The notes below the pieces were generated by a model that was not told the DNA's origin, ran no database searches, and was given only the letters and a program-made list of their open reading frames with translations. Below are positions 57,125 to 64,000 of a stretch of 64,000 nt of DNA, in pieces. The DNA comes from Psychrobacter sp. AH5 (GTDB taxonomy: Bacteria > Pseudomonadota > Gammaproteobacteria > Pseudomonadales > Moraxellaceae), in the NCBI RefSeq assembly GCF_040371085.1, contig NZ_JAMBMT010000001.1, positions 2,542,001-2,606,000 on the forward strand, written 5' to 3'. The position numbers and the translations under genes were made by a program. Numbering within the stretch: the stretch's first letter is position 1; each line of letters begins with the position of its first letter.

Positions 57125-57143
57125 GATTGGCAACTTGCCAATC
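57125..57143. promoter_or_regulatory. perfect 19-base palindrome upstream of nusB
   Basis: GATTGGCAACTTGCCAATC has nine-base arms around one base. It lies 78 bases before the nusB ATG and is not followed by a T run. Its form is that of a dimeric-regulator operator; the regulator is unknown. Confidence 0.5.
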
Positions 57144-57220
57144 GACTACTATTTAACAGCTTACTCGATGTTTTATTGATTGTTTAATTCCCTTATTTAA
57201 AAATTAGGTACTACCCTCTT

Positions 57221-58087
57221 ATGACTGACCAACTCAAACGCGCCATTAATGATGCAAAAACGGCACAACACAATGCCAACCCTAATGAGCCATTAGGTAG
57301 CAGCGACGAGCAGCACTTCGATATGAGCGAGTCGACTTATAAGACTAGCCATACCGCCGTACGAAAAGCTCGCCGCTTTGCTATGCAAGGCCTCTATGAG
57401 TGGCTAGTGACGGATCGCCGTTTTGATACCACCGGCAAGCTTGGCTGGAAGGATAACGCTCCGCATGACATCGCTGCGCGTACCCGCGCCACTAATGCGA
57501 TGCATACCGTACACATTGGCTACTATCATGAGATGATGCGCGATATCCCCGAGCAAATTGAAGCGCTCGATACCTTGATTGAGCAGCACCTTGATCGCAC
57601 GGTTGACAAGCTCGATACCGTTGAGCACGCGATTCTACTGATTGGCGCTTATGAGCTACAAAACCGCCTTGAGATTCCTTATAAGGTAGTGCTCGATGAG
57701 GCGATGAAGCTCAATAATCACTTTGGTGCTACTGACGCGCACAAATTGATTAATGCGGTGCTCGATAGACTCGCCATTGAGCTACGTGCGCTTGAGGTTG
57801 ATGCTGATACCAAAGCCAATAAACGCACCTCACAAAAGACCCCTAGCAAAAACCAAGCTACTGAAAAGCCAAATATCGCTGAAACAGCTAGTACTACTAA
57901 TACTACCGATAAGCCAACCGCTTCTAACAAGCCGCGTATTAGTGCTAATAAGACTGGGGTCAAACGTAATAAACCCTCTGCAACCGCTACCAAACAAGCG
58001 ACTAAAAAAGCGGCAGCTGAACAAGCGACTGTAGCTGAAAAGGTAGTAGAAAAGGCAGTTAAAGACACTGCTGAAACTAAAGACTAA
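57221..58087 (+). CDS. nusB: transcription antitermination factor NusB with long C-terminal tail
   Basis: A 288-residue protein about twice the usual NusB size. The NusB fold spans roughly residues 45-195: [48 protein letters not shown] and [33 protein letters not shown]. It joins NusE on boxA RNA for rRNA antitermination. After it comes a 95-residue low-complexity tail rich in Lys, Thr, Ala and Asn ([15 protein letters not shown] and similar), strongly basic until the end. The N-terminal 44 residues are also an extension. thiL follows two bases after the stop. Confidence 0.93.
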   Translation: MTDQLKRAINDAKTAQHNANPNEPLGSSDEQHFDMSESTYKTSHTAVRKARRFAMQGLYEWLVTDRRFDTTGKLGWKDNAPHDIAARTRATNAMHTVHIGYYHEMMRDIPEQIEALDTLIEQHLDRTVDKLDTVEHAILLIGAYELQNRLEIPYKVVLDEAMKLNNHFGATDAHKLINAVLDRLAIELRALEVDADTKANKRTSQKTPSKNQATEKPNIAETASTTNTTDKPTASNKPRISANKTGVKRNKPSATATKQATKKAAAEQATVAEKVVEKAVKDTAETKD

Positions 58088-58089
58088 CT

Positions 58090-59124
58090 ATGAACGAATT
58101 TGAGCTGATTGAGCGCATATTCTTAAAGCTACAAGCCGAGCAATCTAAGCTTAACGGCGCGGCGACAGGCATCGAAAAAGCCATCGGCGATGATGCCGCG
58201 GTGCTATCTTTGCCAGCGGGCGCGCGCTTGGTCAGTTGCATAGATACTTTGGTACAAGGTCGGCATTTTAGCGCCAATTGGCAGCAGGTTGGCGAGCTGG
58301 CCTTTCATATTGGTTATAAAGCGGTCGCGGTTAATGTCTCAGACATCGCCGCTATGGGCGCAGCGCCGCATAGTATTTTATTAGCGCTAGCCTTACCTGA
58401 GCGCCTAGCGAATGAGACATGGCTTAGCGACTTTGCCAAAGGTCTATTTCACGCCTGCCAGCTCTTTGGGGTAACACTAATTGGCGGCGATACTACGCGC
58501 AGTGATAGTTTAGTATTAAGCGTCAGCGCGCAAGGTTTTTTAGCGTCAGGTACAAAAGCCATCTATCGCTCAGGCGCGAAAGTCGGTGATAAGGTTTATG
58601 TCTCAGGCACGCTTGGTGATGCCGCTTATGCGTTAAAGTGTGCTGATAACACCACCGGACAACAGCTAGCGCACCGCTTGCATATGCCAACGCCGCGTAT
58701 CGCCTTAGGAGCTGCGCTAGCCAAAATTGGCGCAACCTCGATGATAGATATATCAGATGGTCTGTATCAAGACTTAAGTCATATCTGCACACAGAGCGGT
58801 GTGAGTATGCGCCTTGATATAGATAAGCTACCGACTAGCGAGCCTTTAGCCGCTGTTGATGAAGCTGAGCGCTTGTTATGTCAATTGACAGGTGGCGATG
58901 ATTACGAGCTAGCCTTTACTTTACCTGCTGATATCGAACCGCCTGCTACTACTTTAACTAATACGCAAGTGACTTGTATTGGTGAGGTTGTGGCTAATGA
59001 CAAAGATACTAGCAACGGTAAGCCGCCACATTTATTTTATAATCATCAAGCACTCAGCGCCAAGCACCCCGCCCCTTTTACTAGTTTACCCAAGCTTACG
59101 GGTTACCAACATTTTATAGGTTAG
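58090..59124 (+). CDS. thiL: thiamine-monophosphate kinase
   Basis: A 344-residue enzyme of the PurM/ThiL fold. Signatures are GDDAAVLSLPAG near residue 34, SDIAAMGAAPHSILLALALPE, LIGGDTTRSDSLVLSV and the ATP-site MIDISDGLYQDLSHI. It makes thiamine pyrophosphate from thiamine monophosphate. Gaps of two bases to nusB and three to pgpA indicate a tight operon. Confidence 0.96.
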   Translation: MNEFELIERIFLKLQAEQSKLNGAATGIEKAIGDDAAVLSLPAGARLVSCIDTLVQGRHFSANWQQVGELAFHIGYKAVAVNVSDIAAMGAAPHSILLALALPERLANETWLSDFAKGLFHACQLFGVTLIGGDTTRSDSLVLSVSAQGFLASGTKAIYRSGAKVGDKVYVSGTLGDAAYALKCADNTTGQQLAHRLHMPTPRIALGAALAKIGATSMIDISDGLYQDLSHICTQSGVSMRLDIDKLPTSEPLAAVDEAERLLCQLTGGDDYELAFTLPADIEPPATTLTNTQVTCIGEVVANDKDTSNGKPPHLFYNHQALSAKHPAPFTSLPKLTGYQHFIG

Positions 59125-59127
59125 CCC

Positions 59128-59721
59128 ATGACTGATGACTCTCCCAACTCTCACCATCATAAACCTGACATTAGCAAAGCCAATGACTGCCCACCGCTGC
59201 CAGCAGGGGCAAGTTTGCTTGATAAAATCATTTATTGGTTGGCACTTGGTTTAGGTAGCGGTCTGCCAAAACGCGCACCGGGTACTTGGGGAACGCTTGG
59301 CGGCCTTATCGTCGCTATACCTTTATTGAGCTTAGGGTTTGTACCTTTTGCTATTATTACTATTGTTGCCTGTCTTGTCGGTAATAAAATTTGTGGTCAT
59401 GCCTCAAATCTAATGGGCGTGCATGATGATCCGCATATCGTTTGGGATGAGTGGGCGGGTATATGGATTACCCTGCTACCCTTTTCTTATTTAGGCGTTA
59501 GCACCACAAGCTTTTGGCAAGACATTAGCCAGCCTATCGCTATTTTTGGGCTGATTATTGCTTTTGTTCTGTTTCGTTTTTTTGATATTATCAAGCCGCC
59601 GCCTATTGGTTGGGCAGATAAAAAGGTGGCTGGCGGGCTGGGTATTATGCTTGATGATATCATCGCAGGTATTATGGCCGCTATCGTCTGGCTTATTGTT
59701 ATGGCAGGAATAATGCTATAG
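59128..59721 (+). CDS. pgpA: phosphatidylglycerophosphatase A
   Basis: A 197-residue membrane enzyme. Active-site motifs APGTWGTLGG and HDDPHIVWDEWAGIWITLL and FFDIIKPPPIGWADKKVAGGLGIMLDD are typical of PgpA, with about four hydrophobic helices after a polar N terminus of 30 residues. It dephosphorylates PG-phosphate to phosphatidylglycerol. Cardiolipin synthase (cls, 28.5 kb) uses this product. It is the last gene of the ribH-nusB-thiL-pgpA run. Confidence 0.95.
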   Translation: MTDDSPNSHHHKPDISKANDCPPLPAGASLLDKIIYWLALGLGSGLPKRAPGTWGTLGGLIVAIPLLSLGFVPFAIITIVACLVGNKICGHASNLMGVHDDPHIVWDEWAGIWITLLPFSYLGVSTTSFWQDISQPIAIFGLIIAFVLFRFFDIIKPPPIGWADKKVAGGLGIMLDDIIAGIMAAIVWLIVMAGIML

Positions 59722-59842
59722 CCTCTCCTAACACGCCGCTTTATGTACATTCAAAGCCACAACGGCTGCAAAGCCTATGTGATTTTTGCTAAGCTTTAGG
59801 CTATAATCTAATAATATATTTTGTTACAACTATTGAGCGACT

Positions 59843-61207
59843 ATGACTTCTTCCTTATCGGTAATTATCTTAGCGGCTGGCAAAGGCACACGTATGCAAT
59901 CGGCTAAGCCAAAAGTGCTCCAAACCTTAGCTGGCAAACCTTTGCTCAGTCATGTATTAGACACGTGCCATCATCTGACGGTTGATGAGACCATTGTGGT
60001 TTATGGCTTTGGCGGCGAGCAAGTTAAGGAGGCGATGGGCGCTTATGACTTGACTTGGGTAGAGCAGACTGAGCAGTTAGGGACAGGTCACGCGGTCAAA
60101 GTGGCTTTAGATAAGCTGCCAAAAGAAGGCCAGAGTCTCATTCTTTATGGTGATGTGCCGCTAGTGAGCTCTCAGACGCTATCAGCATTACAAACGGCCA
60201 ATAATGAGGGTCTATCGATGTTGACTCTCACCGTTGATAACCCGTTTGGGCTAGGCCGTATCAAGCGTAATAGCAACGGCGATATTGAAGCTATCGTTGA
60301 GCAAAAAGACGCTAGCGACGATGAGCAACAGATCACTGAGATCAATAGCGGTATCTATTGTGTCGATAACGCACTGCTACACAAATATCTGCCCAAGCTA
60401 TCGAACGATAATGCGCAAAATGAGTATTATCTTACCGATATTGTCAAAATGGCGGTAGCCGATGGTATCTCTATTGCCGCTATCGAGCCTGAGCACGCCT
60501 TTGAGATCGAAGGGGTCAATAACCGTCAGCAGTTGGCAAGCCTAGAGCGCTCATGGCAAGGCAAGCTTGTACATGATCTGCAAGTGGCTGGCGTACAATT
60601 TGCTGATCCAAGCCGCGTCGATATTCGCGGTAGCCTTAGCGCAGGACAAGATGTGTTCGTCGATGTCAACGTGGTGTTTGAAGGCGACTGCGAGCTTGGT
60701 GACAATGTCTATATCGAAGCGGGCAACGTGATTAAAAACGCAAAAATCGGTAATGCTTGTCACATAAAGCCCAACTGTGTGATCGATCAAGCGCAAATTG
60801 GCGCGGGCGTCGATATTGGGCCGTTTGCCCATCTGCGTCCACAGACCGTATTATCGAACAATACCAAGATCGGTAATTTTGTCGAGATTAAAAAGTCTAC
60901 CGTAGGTCAAGGCAGTAAAGTAAACCACTTAAGCTATATTGGCGATACTACTATCGGCACCGAGGTCAATGTCGGTGCTGGCACTATCACTTGTAATTAT
61001 GATGGCGCCAACAAGTCGCAGACTATCATTGAGGATAACGCCTTTATCGGCTCTAATTCTAGTTTAGTGGCGCCGGTGACCATTGGTCATACTGCGACAG
61101 TAGCGGCTGGTTCCGTCATCACCAAAGACGTCGATGCTAATGCGCTAGCTTTAGGCCGCGGACGTCAAGTGCAAAAAGAGAATTTTCAACGCCCCATTAA
61201 AAAATAG
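59843..61207 (+). CDS. glmU: bifunctional UDP-GlcNAc pyrophosphorylase / glucosamine-1-phosphate acetyltransferase
   Basis: A 454-residue two-domain enzyme. The uridyltransferase half begins VIILAAGKGTRMQSAKPKVLQ and has LYGDVPLVS. The acetyltransferase half is a left-handed beta helix with repeating hexapeptides and NFVEIKKSTVGQGSKVNHLSYIGD. It makes UDP-GlcNAc for peptidoglycan and lipopolysaccharide. It lies 253 bases before glmS, with a hairpin terminator between. Confidence 0.97.
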   Translation: MTSSLSVIILAAGKGTRMQSAKPKVLQTLAGKPLLSHVLDTCHHLTVDETIVVYGFGGEQVKEAMGAYDLTWVEQTEQLGTGHAVKVALDKLPKEGQSLILYGDVPLVSSQTLSALQTANNEGLSMLTLTVDNPFGLGRIKRNSNGDIEAIVEQKDASDDEQQITEINSGIYCVDNALLHKYLPKLSNDNAQNEYYLTDIVKMAVADGISIAAIEPEHAFEIEGVNNRQQLASLERSWQGKLVHDLQVAGVQFADPSRVDIRGSLSAGQDVFVDVNVVFEGDCELGDNVYIEAGNVIKNAKIGNACHIKPNCVIDQAQIGAGVDIGPFAHLRPQTVLSNNTKIGNFVEIKKSTVGQGSKVNHLSYIGDTTIGTEVNVGAGTITCNYDGANKSQTIIEDNAFIGSNSSLVAPVTIGHTATVAAGSVITKDVDANALALGRGRQVQKENFQRPIKK

Positions 61208-61333
61208 CTATAAAGTCAGCTTTATAAATAAAAGCCTTTAAAACTCAAGTTAAAACAAGCAGTACGGCAAATTTTGTGGTGCTGCTTAATAATTTTTAGC
61301 GTTAATCGATAATACTGAAAAAAATTATCGTAA

Positions 61334-61365
61334 GCTGTGGCTTTAGCCCAGCTCTTTTTTATTTT
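61334..61365 (+). terminator. intrinsic terminator after glmU
   Basis: GCTG-GGC pairs with GCC-CAGC (61334-61352) around TTTA, followed by TCTTTTTTATTTT. It separates glmU from glmS transcripts. Confidence 0.65.
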
Positions 61366-61399
61366 AACGTGTATCTAAATGCTGGGCTAAAGCCGCAGC
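61334..61399. repeat. paired REP-like palindromes between glmU and glmS
   Basis: GCTGTGGCTTTAGCCCAGC (61334-61352) and GCTGGGCTAAAGCCGCAGC (61381-61399) are inverted copies differing at one position; together they form a 19-pair stem. Each copy alone also folds into a small hairpin. The layout resembles a bacterial interspersed mosaic element. The first hairpin is followed by six T and doubles as a terminator. Confidence 0.75.
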
Positions 61400-61460
61400 C
61401 TACAGTAACCTAACTAAATTAATAAAAGTATTTTTAAAACATTAAAACTAAGGAATCACT

Positions 61461-63320
61461 ATGTGCGGAATCGTAGGCGCGGTCGCTGAGCGTAATATCG
61501 CTAATATCTTACTCGAAGGGCTTAAGCGTCTAGAATATCGAGGCTATGACTCTGCGGGTCTGACAGTGATTCGAGAGGGTGAGCTGCACCGCGAGCGTCA
61601 AGTAGGTAAAGTGCAAGAATTAGTTAACGCTGTAGCCCTTAATCCTGAGTTCTTTGATGGTCATATTGGTATTGCGCACACGCGCTGGGCGACTCATGGC
61701 GAGCCGGCACAGCGTAACGCCCATCCGCATATCTCGGGTAAAATTGCAGTTGTGCATAATGGTATTGTCGAGAATTATAGCGAGCTCAAAGAGGAGCTGA
61801 TCACTAAAGGCTATGCGTTTACCTCGCAGACCGATACCGAAGTCGTCGCGCACCTCATCAATGATTTATATAGCCAAAGCAATGATCTACTAGCGGCGGT
61901 ACGCGCGGTGATTCCTATGCTGCACGGCGCTTTTGCTTTAGGTATTGTTCATGTCGATTGTCCAGATGAGCTAATCGCAGTGCGCCTCGGTTCACCATTG
62001 GTCATCGGTGTCGGTATCGGTGAGAACTTTATTGCCTCTGATCAATTAGCGCTATTGCCCGTGACCAATCGCTTTATGTATCTAGAAGAAGGCGATATCG
62101 CCAAGATTACGCGTGATAGTATCAAAGTTTATGCCGAGGGCGTTGAGGTCAGTCGCAAAATTAATGAGATTGACGCGCAGCAGCATAACGCCGATAAAGG
62201 CGAGTTCAAGCATTATATGCTCAAAGAGATCTACGAGCAGCCTGATGCGGTATCGCGCACACTGGAGATGGCGCTAGAGAGTAAAGCTGACGATGACTCT
62301 CATGTCTATCAGCTCAAAGCCGACTTCTTGCAGCGTCACGAGACGCAATTGGCTAGCATTCGTCATATTCAAGTGATCGCTTGTGGTACCAGTTATCACG
62401 CCGGTATGGTCGCTAAGTATTGGTTCGAGAACTTAACGCGCTTGCCCTGCTCGGTTGAAGTGGCCAGTGAGTTTCGCTATCGCAATCCGGTCATCAATGA
62501 GCACTCATTAGTAATTTGCATCTCACAATCAGGGGAGACCGCCGATACGCTCTCAGCGCTACGCGATACCCAAAAGCAGGCACCAACGGGGCTGGTCAGC
62601 TTGGCATTATGTAATGTGCCGACTTCATCCTTGGTACGCGAGACTGATATTTTTCTGCCAACGCTAGCGGGTCCTGAGATTGGAGTCGCCTCAACCAAAG
62701 CCTTTACCACTCAGTTAGTCGCGTTAATGTTATTGATTTTAAAAATTGGCGTCACGCAAGCACGTCTTGATAATGAGCGTCTCACTAGTTTATTGGCTGA
62801 GCTACATAAACTTCCTGGTCAGATCTATGCCAGCTTACATCTTGATGCCGCAATAAAAAAGATGAGTGAGAACTTCGAAGACAAAAAGAGCTGTCTGTTT
62901 TTAGGTCGCGGTTTGCAGTTCCCGATTGCTTTAGAGGGTGCTCTCAAGCTCAAAGAGATCTCTTATATCCACGCTGAAGGCTACGCGGCAGGCGAGCTAA
63001 AACATGGCCCGCTAGCGCTAGTTGATAAAGATATGCCTATCGTCGTGCTTGCACCAAAAGATAGTATGTTTGATAAGCTCAAAGCCAATATGCAAGAAGT
63101 GCACGCACGTCACGGTGAGCTATTTGTCTTTGCTGGTGAATCAAGCAAGATGGTCAGCGAGGATCGTCTGCACGTAGTTTATGTGCCTGATGTCCATGAA
63201 GTATTAGCGCCTATCGTTTATAGCGTACCAGTACAGCTATTGTCCTATCATGTGGCGGTGATGCTCGGTACCGATGTCGATCAGCCTAGAAATCTTGCAA
63301 AAAGTGTTACCGTTGAGTAG
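61461..63320 (+). CDS. glmS: glutamine--fructose-6-phosphate aminotransferase (isomerizing)
   Basis: A 619-residue enzyme. The glutaminase half has Cys2 (MCGIVGAVAER) and GIAHTRWATHGEP. The isomerase half has two SIS domains with ACGTSYHAGMVAKYW, ISQSGETADTLSALR and the C-terminal PRNLAKSVTVE. It makes glucosamine-6-phosphate, the first step to UDP-GlcNAc. The 3' end of glmS is the classic Tn7 attachment region; here an IS5-family element follows within about 70 bases. Confidence 0.97.
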   Translation: MCGIVGAVAERNIANILLEGLKRLEYRGYDSAGLTVIREGELHRERQVGKVQELVNAVALNPEFFDGHIGIAHTRWATHGEPAQRNAHPHISGKIAVVHNGIVENYSELKEELITKGYAFTSQTDTEVVAHLINDLYSQSNDLLAAVRAVIPMLHGAFALGIVHVDCPDELIAVRLGSPLVIGVGIGENFIASDQLALLPVTNRFMYLEEGDIAKITRDSIKVYAEGVEVSRKINEIDAQQHNADKGEFKHYMLKEIYEQPDAVSRTLEMALESKADDDSHVYQLKADFLQRHETQLASIRHIQVIACGTSYHAGMVAKYWFENLTRLPCSVEVASEFRYRNPVINEHSLVICISQSGETADTLSALRDTQKQAPTGLVSLALCNVPTSSLVRETDIFLPTLAGPEIGVASTKAFTTQLVALMLLILKIGVTQARLDNERLTSLLAELHKLPGQIYASLHLDAAIKKMSENFEDKKSCLFLGRGLQFPIALEGALKLKEISYIHAEGYAAGELKHGPLALVDKDMPIVVLAPKDSMFDKLKANMQEVHARHGELFVFAGESSKMVSEDRLHVVYVPDVHEVLAPIVYSVPVQLLSYHVAVMLGTDVDQPRNLAKSVTVE

Positions 63321-63405
63321 GTTCTAGTGCGTGTCTTCAATTGGATAAGCCCTAAATAATAGTTACAATACCGCATCTATTGAGTCGATGCGAGAAATAC
63401 AAGTT

Positions 63406-63861
63406 ATGGCAAGAAAAGCATTAACAGATACGCTTTGGGATCAATTGCAATTAACGATGATAAAGTACGGCTGCTATCAAACTCAAAACAGCCGAGAGAT
63501 CATGGAAGCCATACTGTGGAAACTACGCACAGGGGCGCCTTGGCGAGACATACCTGAAGAATTATGTTCGTGGAAAACAGCCTATAGTCGTTTCAACCGC
63601 TGGTCGAAAACTGGCTTATGGGCGGATTTTTTTTTAGCCTTTGAGCAGAAGTTGATACGGAATGGGTATTCACAGACGGAAGCTATGTTCGCTGTCATCA
63701 GCATGCAAGTGGAGCTCGGCGTGGTGAAGAGCGAGCAATTGGACAAAGCCGTGGCGGAGCAACTACAAAGATACACCTATCCTGTGATGCCGATGGATAT
63801 CCGCTCCATTTTAAAATCACTGGGGGTGACGTCCACGACAGTCAAATTGCAGGTGAATTGA
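63406..63861 (+). CDS. IS5-family transposase, first frame (OrfA)
   Basis: From the ATG at 63406 (MARKALTDTLWDQLQ; an ATG at 63388 is also in frame). The part up to about 63640 is genuine IS5-family N terminus: REIMEAILWKLRTGAPWRDIPEELCSWKTAYSRFNRWSKTGLWADFF. After that the frame carries shadow sequence, because the catalytic part continues in the -1 frame. A -1 shift near 63645-63651 (CAGAAG) would fuse the two. Programmed frameshifting is known in some IS5-family groups; a one-base loss is the alternative. Confidence 0.8.
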   Translation: MARKALTDTLWDQLQLTMIKYGCYQTQNSREIMEAILWKLRTGAPWRDIPEELCSWKTAYSRFNRWSKTGLWADFFLAFEQKLIRNGYSQTEAMFAVISMQVELGVVKSEQLDKAVAEQLQRYTYPVMPMDIRSILKSLGVTSTTVKLQVN

Positions 63862-64000
63862 TTGAGATGATTGGACAGGCAGATTACTTTATCGCTGATA
63901 AAGGCTATGACTCAGAGTGTATCAGAGACAAAGCTCGCAGCCATAATATGATACCTGTCGTTCCTAAAAGGAAGAATGCCAAACAGCCTAATCCAGAGTT
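63645..64000 (+). CDS. IS5-family transposase, second frame with DDE domain (OrfB, partial)
   Basis: In the -1 frame relative to OrfA, an uninterrupted stretch from 63645 to the window edge encodes VDTEWVFTDGSYVRCHQHAS (first catalytic Asp), RAIGQSRGGATTKIHLSCD, FKITGGDVHDSQIAGELIEM and YFIADKGYDSECIRDKA (second catalytic Asp), then IPVVPRKRNAKQPNP. The frame is closed upstream by TGA at 63642, so translation must come by frameshift from OrfA or from an internal start. No stop is seen before the edge. Confidence 0.8.

Larger units (their letters stand above)
63328..64000 (+). mobile_element. IS5-family insertion sequence (partial, runs off right edge)
   Basis: Two overlapping transposase frames of the IS5 family begin just after glmS. 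The left inverted repeat could not be placed because the right end is outside the window; the element probably starts somewhere in 63321-63387. The given start is approximate. Confidence 0.75.

Noticed and set aside
57718..58068. Minus-strand frame of 116 hydrophobic residues opposite nusB
   Set aside because: It mirrors the low-complexity Lys/Ala/Thr tail of NusB, which reads as Leu/Val/Ser on the other strand.

Overview
This window reads as chromosomal DNA from a Gammaproteobacterium of the Moraxellaceae, most likely Psychrobacter or a close relative. This rests on my recognition of protein sequences (GltX with a KLSKRKN loop, the MurD/MurF/MraY set, type II homoserine kinase, YfhL next to a U32 hydroxylase, ribH-nusB-thiL-pgpA order) and moderate GC; no database was searched. 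Almost everything is core housekeeping. The only mobile DNA is one intact IS1-family element and the start of an IS5-family element at the right edge. I see no CRISPR array, prophage or large island.

Layout. 1-3.1 kb: F-type ATP synthase genes (atpH partial, atpF, atpE, atpB, with atpI apart) on the minus strand; the atpI-atpB gap holds a candidate small RNA with its own promoter and terminator. 3.3-6.6 kb: zinc uptake (znuA diverging from zur-znuC-znuB over a perfect Zur-box palindrome). 7-9.7 kb: cpdA-like phosphodiesterase, dksA, terminator, gluQ. 9.7-12.5 kb: ftsW and murD, away from the rest of the division/cell-wall cluster. 13-17.8 kb: SulP transporter, tandem Usp protein, and glnK-amtB behind a sigma-54 promoter with a terminator-like leader hairpin. 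17.9-23 kb: small envelope and secreted proteins, tRNA-Ser, a membrane hydroxylase, a YdcF-like protein. 23.3-25 kb: trhP and a YfhL ferredoxin. 25-28.2 kb: a DUF3124 lipoprotein with ktrA and ktrB. 28.5-31 kb: cls and rlmA. 31-39.2 kb: rsmH-ftsL-ftsI-murE-murF-mraY on the minus strand, closed by a terminator. 39.5-41.6 kb: gltX, tRNA-Ala, tRNA-Glu. 41.8-42.7 kb: IS1 element with target duplication. 42.7-46.9 kb: membrane protein, EamA and LysE exporters, rhodanese, glutaredoxin. 47-49.7 kb: acnA. 50-55.2 kb: DUF3025, YdjM-like, YchJ-like, YafJ-like and DUF2007 proteins, and a homoserine kinase carrying an extra C-terminal domain. 55.4-63.3 kb: hisF, ribH (structured leader), nusB, thiL, pgpA, glmU, glmS. 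63.3-64 kb: start of an IS5-family element.

How the genes fit together. Envelope synthesis dominates: UDP-GlcNAc supply (glmS, glmU), peptidoglycan precursors (murE, murF, murD, mraY), septal machinery (ftsL, ftsI, ftsW), phospholipids (cls, pgpA). Translation and tRNA functions are scattered (gltX, gluQ, trhP, rlmA, rsmH, three tRNAs, dksA, nusB). Transport and homeostasis cover zinc, ammonium, potassium and an anion.

The points most worth a second look are non-coding: the candidate RNA before atpB, the glnK leader hairpin, the ribH leader with two competing stems, the trhP leader hairpin, and the palindrome before nusB. Among proteins the homoserine kinase fusion stands out. I did not find a clear new defence or biosynthetic system.
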